A DNA stretch of 47,781 bases from Saprospiraceae bacterium (GTDB lineage Bacteria; Bacteroidota; Bacteroidia; Chitinophagales; Saprospiraceae): the NCBI GenBank assembly GCA_020628645.1, contig JAHDES010000043.1, positions 1 to 47,781 of the forward strand, read 5' to 3'. Within the stretch, counting starts at the first letter, position 1, and each line of letters starts with the position of its first letter. This document shows, piece by piece, positions 27,153 through 34,514 of the stretch. A program made the translations under genes and the position numbers. Below the pieces are notes generated by a model that worked only from the letters and a program-made list of their open reading frames with translations, was not told where the DNA came from and searched no databases.

Positions 27153-27476
27153 ATGAGACGTTTAATTCTGGCAATGACTTTAATTTTTGGATTTGGATTA
27201 GTAACAAAAGTATCTGCTCAAACAGCTACCCCCTCTGTAAAAAAATCACAAGTCAAACAACAAAAAAGAATCAAAAAAGGTGTTAAATCTGGCGAACTAA
27301 CCAAGGGCGAAACAATAAGACTACAAAAAGAACAAGCAAAAATTAATCGTACCAAGAAACGTGCACAAGCGGATGGAGTAGTGACAAAGAAAGAACGTGC
27401 GCGCTTAAATAAAATGCAAGCAAAGCAAAGTAAAAACATTTACATTAAGAAAAACAATGATAACAATCGTCAATAG
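27153..27476 (+). CDS. Small lysine-rich secreted protein with two internal repeats
   Basis: This 107-aa protein has a signal peptide (MRRLILAMTLIFGFGLVTKVSAQ). The mature part is very basic and helical. Two similar units can be aligned: KGVKSGELTKGETIRLQKEQAKI (about 47-69) and RAQADGVVTKKERARLNKMQAKQ (about 74-96). Each has a short Gly-containing turn (SGELT/DGVVT) followed by an E-R/K-rich helix. The DGVVTKKE unit resembles calcium-binding-like or TerB-like 'DG' loops, but no known domain is certain. A terminator follows directly. It is probably a periplasmic or surface protein of unknown function. Confidence 0.82.
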   Translation: MRRLILAMTLIFGFGLVTKVSAQTATPSVKKSQVKQQKRIKKGVKSGELTKGETIRLQKEQAKINRTKKRAQADGVVTKKERARLNKMQAKQSKNIYIKKNNDNNRQ

Positions 27477-27513
27477 AAATTGACCTAAAAGATATATTAA
27501 CAATTGGGTTTGA

Positions 27514-27549
27514 AGAGGCTTCTCAGGGTGTTGAGAAGTCTCTTTTTTA
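27514..27549 (+). terminator. Rho-independent terminator after the lysine-rich protein gene
   Basis: AGAGGCTTCTCA (27514-27525) pairs with TGAGAAGTCTCT (27532-27543) with one G-T wobble around the loop GGGTGT. T6 follows. Confidence 0.88.
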
Positions 27550-27559
27550 ATGCTATTTT

Positions 27560-27608
27560 TCTAAAATCTAAAATCTAAAATCTAAAATCTAAAATCTAAA
27601 ATCTAAAA
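27560..27608. repeat. Tandem heptamer repeat, seven copies of TCTAAAA
   Basis: Seven perfect copies of TCTAAAA fill the gap right up to the stop codon of the next (minus-strand) gene. Degenerate versions of the same words occur at 28484-28506, 30230-30291, 31543-31582 and 32887-32916. Confidence 0.95.
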
Positions 27609-27609
27609 A

Positions 27610-28299
27610 TCACCACTGCCCATTATAAAACACCAATCGTACCCCAAAACTCATTGACTCTTCCATCACATTTGGATTATCTAGAATATTAGCATTTAGT
27701 TCACGATATAAAGTGTCAAAATCTGCTGCATTCCAAGGAAGTTGTATATAAGGCTGAATACTCAAAGTCAAAAGATCATTTCCTGATATATTAAACCCCA
27801 AATGAAAATGACTGCCAAAATTCCATTCACTCATCACTTCATAACGATCATTACTATTGGTAGCTTCAGCTCGAAAACGGTGATTGATAAAATCAAAGCT
27901 CCCTCCTAAACTCAACCAATCCGTCAAATAAGACTCAATTCCCAAACCATAGTTCCCTTGTCGATACGATAGTTCTTGAAGTAGAATACTACTGGTATTG
28001 GTTAATCCAGCTACTTTTAGGGTTTTAAAGCGACTATTCCAAGTGGCTTCAAATCCTATATCTCCAATTCGATATCGAAAACCTGCAAGAATACCATTTA
28101 AACCATGAAGATCACCTAATTCAATGCCTTCAGAACTATTCATTGCATTAAATTCACCAATACTAAAATTGGCAGCATCCAATTGTGCATAAGTGTAAGT
28201 ATAGCCTATTTTGACATTAAATTGAGCCTTTGAATGAAGCGTACCAAAGCAAATCAGGAGTAGAAATAAATACCACTTTTTTATTAAATGGGAAGTCAT
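27610..28299 (-). CDS. Putative outer-membrane beta-barrel protein
   Basis: This 229-aa protein has a signal peptide (MTSHLIKKWYLFLLLICFGTLHSKAQ). I prefer the ATG at 28299 over one at 28317, because a TAnnTTTG promoter element covers the upstream start codon. The mature part has alternating beta-strands with Tyr/Phe/Gly (FNVKIGYTYTYAQ, GFRYRIGDIGFEATWNSRF, GGSFDFINHRF) and ends with SFGVRLVFYNGQW, a terminal aromatic-rich strand typical of outer-membrane barrels. It is divergent from the TetR gene, so it could be part of the same regulon. I do not recognise a specific family. Confidence 0.8.
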   Translation of the reverse strand: MTSHLIKKWYLFLLLICFGTLHSKAQFNVKIGYTYTYAQLDAANFSIGEFNAMNSSEGIELGDLHGLNGILAGFRYRIGDIGFEATWNSRFKTLKVAGLTNTSSILLQELSYRQGNYGLGIESYLTDWLSLGGSFDFINHRFRAEATNSNDRYEVMSEWNFGSHFHLGFNISGNDLLTLSIQPYIQLPWNAADFDTLYRELNANILDNPNVMEESMSFGVRLVFYNGQW

Positions 28300-28314
28300 A
28301 TAACGAATTTTTCT

Positions 28315-28322
28315 CAAAGGTA
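28315..28322 (-). promoter_or_regulatory. Putative -7 element of the outer-membrane protein gene
   Basis: On the minus strand this is TACCTTTG, an exact TAnnTTTG match. It overlaps the upstream ATG at 28317, which supports translation from the ATG at 28299. A -33 TTTG at proper spacing is not visible. Confidence 0.4.
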
Positions 28323-28640
28323 AAGCTTTTATAACAAATCGCTAAAGTCCTTAAGAAAAGTACATTTATCTATAATTTTCACCCTTTTATCTGAAAATAA
28401 TTGGAATTAAACGTAATTAAATCTATTTTTGACTAAACGGTCGGTCATTTTAAAATAAAATACACATTTTTAACCTAAATAGAGTCTAAAAATCTAATGT
28501 CTAAATGAATGAATAAGTAAACTTAGGGATAAGGTTGAGAATAATATTCTTTATAGGTGAGGTGCTATTATGAGCAAAAAGACGTCTTAGGTCCTATCTC
28601 CCCAAGTCTATTCATCTACTATCTAAATATCTATTGATAT
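28323..28640. other. Divergent intergenic region upstream of tetR
   Basis: This 318-base stretch lies between the divergent outer-membrane protein gene and tetR. It holds a TetR-type operator-like palindrome (28430-28447) and, after it, a degenerate CTAAAAATCTAATGTC word repeat (28484-28506). I see no ORF or RNA gene. Confidence 0.6.
28430..28447. promoter_or_regulatory. Operator-like palindrome for a TetR-family repressor
   Basis: TGACTAAACGGTCGGTCA is an 18-base imperfect palindrome (12 of 18 positions symmetric, with TGAC/GTCA ends). Sequences of the type ACGGTCGGTCA are typical of TetR/AcrR operators. It lies in the divergent region next to tetR, where autoregulation would be expected. 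Confidence 0.6.
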
Positions 28641-29237
28641 ATGTCGCCCAAAACAAAGGAGCAAAACAATGAAATTCGTCAGCAAAGCATTCAGAATATA
28701 ATGATTGCTGCACTGGAGCTTTTTGCACACAAAGGTTTTTATAATACATCGGTCAGTCAGATTGCCAAAGAAGCAGGAATTTCAAAAGGCTTGATGTACA
28801 ACTACTTTAAAAGTAAAGAAGAATTATTACAAGCCTTAGTCTTCAATGCGATAGAAGAGGGAGAAAAAATGATGGATCAGATTTTAGCATTGAATCATCC
28901 TCCTGCTACGATTTTGCAAATGATCATTGATGGCTCATTTCAGATGGTTCGTTCCAATTTACATTATTGGAAGTTGATGACCTCTCTGGCGTTTCAAACC
29001 GATGTGATTGAAGGATTACGAGAACCCCTTAAAAAAAGACAAGAAATAGCCTATCAACAGGTACAAGATTTATTAATAAAAATGGGGTCTACTCAACCCA
29101 AATTGGATGCCTACTTGTTTGGAGCTATCATGGACGGCATTTTTATGCACTTTATCACACTAGGCGATGATTATCCATTAGATGATATGAAAGCCTATGT
29201 CGTAAATCGCTTTGTTAAAGACGGAAAATTAAATTAA
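28641..29237 (+). CDS. TetR/AcrR family transcriptional regulator
   Basis: This 198-aa DNA-binding protein has the N-terminal TetR helix-turn-helix at about residues 36-58 (TSVSQIAKEAGISKGLMYNYF), followed by KSKEELLQAL, which is the standard TetR_N ending. The C-terminal 130 residues are helical and would bind a ligand and dimerise. It precedes the LolA-like/ABC/dehydrogenase/barrel genes on the same strand, and a palindromic operator-like site lies 190 bases upstream. It is therefore the likely local repressor, released by a lipid-like or toxic ligand. The ligand is not known. Confidence 0.94.
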   Translation: MSPKTKEQNNEIRQQSIQNIMIAALELFAHKGFYNTSVSQIAKEAGISKGLMYNYFKSKEELLQALVFNAIEEGEKMMDQILALNHPPATILQMIIDGSFQMVRSNLHYWKLMTSLAFQTDVIEGLREPLKKRQEIAYQQVQDLLIKMGSTQPKLDAYLFGAIMDGIFMHFITLGDDYPLDDMKAYVVNRFVKDGKLN

Positions 29238-29246
29238 GGCAAGCTG

Positions 29247-29384
29247 AAAAAATAAGTTTTCGATTTTGGACGTAAATTATGAAACGAAACGATTCACTTC
29301 AAGGAAGTTGAATAATTTGCGCCTGCCTGTATCAGCAAATAGAAATGGCAGACAGGGATTATAAAAATCGAAACGTAATTTTTT
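29247..29384. mobile_element. 138-bp MITE-like element with terminal inverted repeats
   Basis: The ends 29247-29267 and 29364-29384 are inverse complements at 18 of 21 positions (A6-T-rich tip plus TTTCGATTTT). Inside is a second hairpin, CCTGCCTGT (29322-29330) against GCAGACAGG (29348-29356). No ORF is present, so it would be non-autonomous. It fills almost the whole gap between tetR and the LolA-like gene. Confidence 0.5.
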
Positions 29385-29417
29385 AAGTAGTACTAAATAG
29401 AAAAAAAATTATCAATC

Positions 29418-30170
29418 ATGAATAAATTTTGGAGTTTAATCTTTTTATGCCTTGTAACAAGTATGAGTGTTTTCGCTCAAGATACTGATCCTAAAGTTAT
29501 TGTTCAAAAAGCAAGAGATCAACAGCAAGGCAATTCTAGCTATAATGAAATGAAAATGACCATCGTACGCCCAAATTGGGAACGTACCATGACGATGAAA
29601 TCGTGGGCATTGACAGATGAATTTAGTTTAACACTCGTCACAGGCCCTGCGCGCGATAAAGGCACTGCTTTTCTCAAAAGAGGCAAAGAAATGTGGAATT
29701 GGCAACCTTCTATTGATCGTTCTATTAAAATGCCACCTTCTATGATGACACAAAGTTGGATGGGATCAGATTTCACTAATGATGATTTGGTGCGTCAATC
29801 TTCTATTGTCAATGATTATGAGCATACACTTTTAGGTGCTGAAACGATAGAAGAAATGGATTGCTATAAAATTCAACTTATCCCAACAGAAGAAGCGGCT
29901 GTAGTCTGGGGAAAGGTCATTATGTGGATTAGCAAAGATGGGTATTTACAACTCAAAACGGAGTTTTACGATGAAGATGATTACCTTGTCAATACCATGT
30001 ATGGAAAGAAAATCGTAGAATTTGATGGGCGTAAATTACCAGCAATTTTAGAAGTGGTACCAGAAGATGAAGAAGGACACAAAACCATTGTCGAGCAAGT
30101 CGTTATACGTTTTGAAGAACCCATTAAAGAAAGCTTCTTCTCCGTACAAAATATGAAACGCGTCCGCTAA
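29418..30170 (+). CDS. LolA-like outer membrane lipoprotein-sorting protein
   Basis: This 250-aa periplasmic protein has a signal peptide ending at VFAQ. The mature part matches the LolA-like family (PF17131 type) in YNEMKMTIVRPNWERTMTMKSW, GKEMWNWQPSIDRSIKMPPSMM, SWMGSDFTNDDLV and YKIQLIPTEEA. LolA-fold proteins carry lipids or lipoproteins through the periplasm in a hydrophobic half-barrel. Genes for two FtsX-type permeases, a LolD-type ATPase and an outer-membrane barrel follow directly, so it most likely serves as the periplasmic carrier of that transport system. It is separated from tetR by a 138-bp element and followed by 128 bases of word-like repeats. Confidence 0.9.
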   Translation: MNKFWSLIFLCLVTSMSVFAQDTDPKVIVQKARDQQQGNSSYNEMKMTIVRPNWERTMTMKSWALTDEFSLTLVTGPARDKGTAFLKRGKEMWNWQPSIDRSIKMPPSMMTQSWMGSDFTNDDLVRQSSIVNDYEHTLLGAETIEEMDCYKIQLIPTEEAAVVWGKVIMWISKDGYLQLKTEFYDEDDYLVNTMYGKKIVEFDGRKLPAILEVVPEDEEGHKTIVEQVVIRFEEPIKESFFSVQNMKRVR

Positions 30171-30200
30171 TTATTTAGCATTATCTAACTAGTAAAACAT

Positions 30201-30291
30201 CCTAAGTCCTAAGTCTCAACGTCCTATGTCTAACAATCTAAAATTTAAGCATTTAATGTCTAGCAATCTAACGTCTAAAATCTAACATCAA
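30201..30291. repeat. Word-like degenerate repeat tract CCTAAGT/TCTAACA/TCTAAAA
   Basis: The gap before the first permease gene is filled with variants such as CCTAAGTCCTAAGTCTC, GTCCTATGTCTAACAATC and GTCTAAAATCTAACATC. A 14-mer, CATCCTAAGTCCTA, at 30198-30211 recurs exactly at 17931-17944. Confidence 0.85.
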
Positions 30292-30298
30292 TCAACCA

Positions 30299-31522
30299 AT
30301 GAATACCATTATTAAACTCGCTTGGCGTAACATCTGGCGAAATAAACGAAGAACTTTTATCACGGCTGCCTCAATTGTATTGGCGGTTCTATTATCAAAT
30401 GTCATGACCTCCATGCAAAAAGGAACATGGGACAATATGGTCGATAGTGTCGTTAATACCTTCTTTGGCTATGCCCAAATTCATGCGAATGGCTATTGGG
30501 AAGAACAAACCTTAGATAAGGCATTTCAACCCGATGACAAACTCAATGAATTGGGGGTGCAAGTCAAATCCATTGAGTCGATTATTCCTCGATTAGAATC
30601 TTTTGCTTTAGCATCCTATGAAACGAAAACACAAGGCGTATTGGTCATTGGAATTGATCCAGTGAAGGAAAATGATATGACGGGCTTAGAGAAAAAAATG
30701 ACTGCTGGTCAGTTTTTAGCAGAAGGAGATAATGCTGTTTTAGTGGGAGAAGGCGTGGCTGAAAATATGAAATTAGGCATCGGAGATACCTTAGTATTAT
30801 TGAGTCAGGGTTATCGGGGAGTAAATGCAGCAGGAAAATATCCAATAAAAGGACTCGTGCGATTTGGTTCGCCTCAACTAAATAAACAGATGGTCTATAT
30901 GCCACTTCCTATTGCCCAGCAATTTTTTGGTGCGGAAGACTTAGTTACTACAATGGCATTAAAAATTGGTAATAAAAAAGAAGTAGAAGAAACCATCAAA
31001 GCCGTTAAGACCAATATAAGTCCTGAGAAATATGAAGTGCTCAATTGGGAAGAAATGATTCCTGATTTGGTGCAAGCACGGGAGTTGGACACCGCGAGTA
31101 ATAAATTTGTCTTATACATTCTTTATCTCATTGTAGGATTCGGAATTTTCGGAACGATATTAATGATGACCAAGGAACGAGAATACGAATTTGGAGTATT
31201 GACTGCGATCGGTATGCAACGCAATAAGCTTTCTTTCATGGTTTGGTTAGAAACGACTTTATTGGGATTGTTTGGGTCGGTAGTTGGGATTTTACTGAGT
31301 ATTCCGATTGTCTACTACATGTATAGTAATCCGATTCAATTGACTGGTGAGATGGCATCTGCTTATGATAAATTTGGTGTAGAACCGATTATGAAAGCGG
31401 TCTTTGATCCTCAAATTTTCTTACAACAAGCGATTATCATTTTTATCATCACGACCATTTTGGCGATTTATCCCATTTGGAAAATACGAAACCTCAAGGC
31501 CGTCGAAATGATGCGCGCCTAA
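30299..31522 (+). CDS. ABC transporter permease, FtsX/LolE type (first)
   Basis: This 407-aa inner-membrane protein begins LAWRNIWRNKRRTFIT, the standard N-terminus of FtsX-superfamily (MacB/LolC/LolE) permeases. It has one N-terminal transmembrane helix (about 20-40) and a large periplasmic domain. Three more helices in the C-terminal FtsX domain (about 270-400) end with AIYPIWKIRNLKAVEMMRA. With the second permease and the LolD-type ATPase it would form a LolCDE- or MacB-like heteromeric machine that extracts lipids or lipoproteins from the inner membrane. The start region MNTIIKLAWRN and the upstream leader (ACC-AATG) closely resemble those of the second permease, which suggests tandem duplication. 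Confidence 0.93.
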   Translation: MNTIIKLAWRNIWRNKRRTFITAASIVLAVLLSNVMTSMQKGTWDNMVDSVVNTFFGYAQIHANGYWEEQTLDKAFQPDDKLNELGVQVKSIESIIPRLESFALASYETKTQGVLVIGIDPVKENDMTGLEKKMTAGQFLAEGDNAVLVGEGVAENMKLGIGDTLVLLSQGYRGVNAAGKYPIKGLVRFGSPQLNKQMVYMPLPIAQQFFGAEDLVTTMALKIGNKKEVEETIKAVKTNISPEKYEVLNWEEMIPDLVQARELDTASNKFVLYILYLIVGFGIFGTILMMTKEREYEFGVLTAIGMQRNKLSFMVWLETTLLGLFGSVVGILLSIPIVYYMYSNPIQLTGEMASAYDKFGVEPIMKAVFDPQIFLQQAIIIFIITTILAIYPIWKIRNLKAVEMMRA

Positions 31523-31542
31523 CTCTAGCAAACTAGCCACTA

Positions 31543-31582
31543 GCAAACTAAAAATCTAAAAATCTAAAAATCTAACATCTAT
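31543..31582. repeat. Word-like repeat tract between the two permease genes
   Basis: It contains ACTAAAAATCTAAAAATC followed by TAAAAATCTAACATC. The 66-base gap also has repeated CTAGCAAACTA words (31523-31550). The ending ATAAACCAATGAATACC resembles the leader of the first permease gene. Confidence 0.85.
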
Positions 31583-31588
31583 AAACCA

Positions 31589-32854
31589 ATGAATACCCTT
31601 TTTAAAATAGCGTGGCGCAATGTTTGGCGAAGCCGTCTTCGAACCTTTGTCATCTTAGGAGCCATTATTCTCGGTGTTTGGGCCGTTATCTTTATTACCA
31701 GTTTATCCAATGGAATGGTAAAAAGTTATATCAATAACGCGGTGCAGACCGAAGTGTCTCATATTCAAATACATCATCCCGATTTTCTAAAAGATAGAGC
31801 AATTGAGTTTTCTGTAGGAGACGCAGATAAAGTGCTTGCAAGCATTCAATCAACGAAAGGAGTGAAAGCAGTGACGAAGCGTACACTGACCAATGCTATG
31901 CTTTCTTCCAGTAAAGGAGCGCGGGGCGTACAGGTAAAAGCAATTGATTTCAATCGAGAAAAAGAAGTGACCAATATTGCTACTAAAGTCATTGAAGGTG
32001 AATTTTTTGAAGAAAAAGGACGAAATCCTATCTTGATTAGTCGTCGAATAGCCGATAAATTAAAAGTAAAAGTACGCTCCAAAATGGTATTGACCTTTAC
32101 TGATTTATCGGGTGAAGTAACGGCGGCTTCGTTTCGGGTAAAAGGGATTTTCAATACAGGAATTGCCCCTTTTGATGAAGCCAATGTCATTATCCGTCAA
32201 GAAGATTTAAATCGTCTACTTGCACCTGAAGCGGTTTTAATTAATCAAGCACCTGATCAAAAGTTTGATGTGGAAAGTTTAACCCATGAATTCGCACTTT
32301 TAGTCAATGATACTAAACTTGTAGATGAGATTGCAGGAGATATAGAATTTCAGTTTCCGCATCTAAAAGTACAAACCTTTCGTCAGGTATCGCCAGAATT
32401 GGAATTGTATGAAACTAGTATAGGTCTCACAGGAATGATTGTCATGACCATATTTATGCTAGCACTCATCTTTGGAATTATCAATACGATGCTCATGGCA
32501 GTTTTAGAACGCATCAAAGAATTAGGAATGCTCATGGCAGTAGGAATGAATAAAAGAAGTGTCTTCTCGATGGTTGTTATAGAGACTTTAATGCTCGGAT
32601 TAATCGGAACGCCTATTGGTTTATTCCTAGGTTATTTAACGGTTACCTATTTTGGAAATGCAGGAATCGATTTATCCAGTTATGGAGAAGGAATTGAAGG
32701 TTTTGGAATGTCTACAATGCTCTATCCTTCCCTAGAAAATAGTTTATATATCCAATTAGCAATAGGCGTCTTTATTACAGCGATACTTGGCTCCCTTTAC
32801 CCAGCTTGGAAAGCCATCCGTTTAAAACCCGTAGAAGCCATCCGCTCTCTTTAG
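31589..32854 (+). CDS. ABC transporter permease, FtsX/LolC type (second)
   Basis: This 421-aa protein has the same layout as the preceding permease: LFKIAWRNVWRSRLRTFVIL at the N-terminus, one helix (about 17-40), a periplasmic domain, and three C-terminal helices in an FtsX domain (about 285-415) ending with SLYPAWKAIRLKPVEAIRSL. The two permeases are clearly paralogous but not identical, as in LolC/LolE heterodimers. It is 66 bases downstream of the first permease and 68 bases upstream of the ATPase gene, both gaps made of word-like repeats. A role in lipid or lipoprotein release is inferred from the LolA-like neighbour. Confidence 0.93.
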   Translation: MNTLFKIAWRNVWRSRLRTFVILGAIILGVWAVIFITSLSNGMVKSYINNAVQTEVSHIQIHHPDFLKDRAIEFSVGDADKVLASIQSTKGVKAVTKRTLTNAMLSSSKGARGVQVKAIDFNREKEVTNIATKVIEGEFFEEKGRNPILISRRIADKLKVKVRSKMVLTFTDLSGEVTAASFRVKGIFNTGIAPFDEANVIIRQEDLNRLLAPEAVLINQAPDQKFDVESLTHEFALLVNDTKLVDEIAGDIEFQFPHLKVQTFRQVSPELELYETSIGLTGMIVMTIFMLALIFGIINTMLMAVLERIKELGMLMAVGMNKRSVFSMVVIETLMLGLIGTPIGLFLGYLTVTYFGNAGIDLSSYGEGIEGFGMSTMLYPSLENSLYIQLAIGVFITAILGSLYPAWKAIRLKPVEAIRSL

Positions 32855-32886
32855 AAAACTAATAACTAAAGGGAAAAGTCTACTTA

Positions 32887-32916
32887 TCTAAAATCTAACA
32901 GTCTAAAAATCTAAAA
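32887..32916. repeat. Word-like repeat tract before the ATPase gene
   Basis: CTAAAATCTAACAGTC and TAAAAATCTAAAAAATA belong to the same family as the tracts at 27560, 28484, 30230 and 31543. Confidence 0.8.
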
Positions 32917-32922
32917 AATAAA

Positions 32923-33612
32923 ATGAACGTCATACATACCGAAAATATCAAAAAAACATACAATCCAGATACCATTCCTGTTGAAGCCTTAAAAGGAGTA
33001 GACCTGAGTATCAAGCAAGGAGAATTTACCGCCATCGTAGGGCCTTCAGGCTCTGGAAAAACGACTTTATTAAACATCATTGGGGGCTTAGATCGTCCAA
33101 CGGAAGGTTATATCGAAGTAGGGCAAAAAGATATATCCAAACTCTCTGATAATCAACTTATTGATTTTCGTCGAGAAAATATTGGCTTTGTCTTTCAGGC
33201 CTATAATTTAATTCCTGTATTAACGGCAAAAGAAAATGTGGAATTTGTCATGTTGCTACAAAATCGTTCTGAAGATGAACGCAATGCACGCACCATTGAA
33301 TTACTAGAAGCGGTTGGTTTAGGCGATAAAATTGATAGCCGTCCTTCTCAACTTTCAGGGGGGCAGCAACAGCGAGTGGCAGTAGCGCGCGCACTTGCAC
33401 CCAAACCTACTTTTATTCTAGCAGATGAACCTACAGCGAATTTAGATTCAAAATCCACGGCAAATCTCTTGGATATTATGGCTCGTTTAAATAAAGAAGA
33501 AAATATCACCTTCGTATTTTCTACTCATGACCAACGTGTGATTGACCGCGCGAGACGAGTGATTACCTTAGAAGATGGGGTGATTAGCACGGATATACAA
33601 CAACACAATTAA
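32923..33612 (+). CDS. ABC transporter ATP-binding protein, LolD/MacB type
   Basis: This 229-aa cytoplasmic ATPase has Walker [10 protein letters not shown] (40-48), a Q-loop near 88 ([20 protein letters not shown], the LolD-family signature), the ABC signature [15 protein letters not shown] (about 144-158), Walker [12 protein letters not shown] and the H-loop STHDQRV. It would energise the two permeases encoded just upstream. The dehydrogenase gene begins 9 bases after its stop, so these genes are probably one transcript. The sequence alone does not tell lipoprotein export from macrolide- or lipid-type export. Confidence 0.95.
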   Translation: MNVIHTENIKKTYNPDTIPVEALKGVDLSIKQGEFTAIVGPSGSGKTTLLNIIGGLDRPTEGYIEVGQKDISKLSDNQLIDFRRENIGFVFQAYNLIPVLTAKENVEFVMLLQNRSEDERNARTIELLEAVGLGDKIDSRPSQLSGGQQQRVAVARALAPKPTFILADEPTANLDSKSTANLLDIMARLNKEENITFVFSTHDQRVIDRARRVITLEDGVISTDIQQHN

Positions 33613-33620
33613 AACTAATT

Positions 33621-34412
33621 ATGCAAACAGTATTAATTACTGGTGGATCAAGTGGCATTGGTTTTGAAATTTCTAAATATTTTGCAAAAGCAGGCTATCA
33701 AATTCTATGGGTTTCTCTTTTAGAAGAAGAATTACAATCAGCAAAAGTCGTCCTTCAAAAAGATTATCCTGATAGCTTAATTGAAACATTGGTATTGGAT
33801 TTATCAAAAGAAAATGCCGCGCAAGAAACCTACGATTGGGTACAATCCAAGCAATGGAGGGTAGACGTATTAATCAATAATGCAGGTATTGGAACCTATG
33901 GTTTTGCGAATGAACAATCCTTAGAAAAAGAAGTTGCCATGATTCAGTTAAATGTCTTGAGTGTCTTTAAATTGACCCGCCTTTTTCTAAAGGATATGCT
34001 GGAACGAGATGCAGGTACGATTATCAATATCAGTTCGAATACTTCCTTTCAACCTGTACCGAAAATGTCGGCTTATGCTGCCACTAAATCTTTCGTGAAA
34101 CACTATACGGAAAGTTTAGTCGAAGAAATGAAAGCCTTAAAATCAAAAGTAAAAATCATGACGGTTTGCCCTGCTGCCATCAAGAATACGCCCTTTAAGA
34201 ATGCCGCAAAAATGCAAAAGGTAAAAACCTTTGAAGGACTTGCTTCCACCACAAAAGAAGAAGTGGCAAAAGATGTATGGAATGGTTTCCAAAAAGGGAA
34301 ATCGTTCGTAGCATCGGGAGCAAAATTACGGCGCTTGATGTGGTTAACGCCTATTTTTCCCCATTCATTGGTTCAATTTTTATTACGAGATGAATTATCT
34401 GAAAAGGAATAA
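33621..34412 (+). CDS. Short-chain dehydrogenase/reductase
   Basis: This 263-aa cytoplasmic oxidoreductase has a Rossmann fold. The nucleotide motif TGGSSGIG is at about 7-14, NNAG at about 90-93, the catalytic Ser is in ISSNTS and the YxxxK motif (SAYAATKSF) has Tyr152 and Lys156. The length fits classical SDRs. The TGxxxGxG motif without an acidic residue right after the second strand suggests NADP(H) rather than NAD(H), but this is weak. It sits between the ATPase and the barrel genes, so it might modify the transported lipid or lipid-like molecule. The substrate is unknown. Confidence 0.93.
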   Translation: MQTVLITGGSSGIGFEISKYFAKAGYQILWVSLLEEELQSAKVVLQKDYPDSLIETLVLDLSKENAAQETYDWVQSKQWRVDVLINNAGIGTYGFANEQSLEKEVAMIQLNVLSVFKLTRLFLKDMLERDAGTIINISSNTSFQPVPKMSAYAATKSFVKHYTESLVEEMKALKSKVKIMTVCPAAIKNTPFKNAAKMQKVKTFEGLASTTKEEVAKDVWNGFQKGKSFVASGAKLRRLMWLTPIFPHSLVQFLLRDELSEKE

Positions 34413-34514
34413 TAGAACACTGATGAGACAGATTTTGCTAATCTACACGGATAACTTATTTATTTAGTATTAATTGAATTGATCCTTTCAGTATTCCTTA
34501 TTTTTTCCTGTTAA

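Noticed and set aside
27560-27608. Possible CRISPR array
   Set aside because: The units are 7 bases long with no spacers, so this is a simple tandem repeat and no cas gene is in the window.
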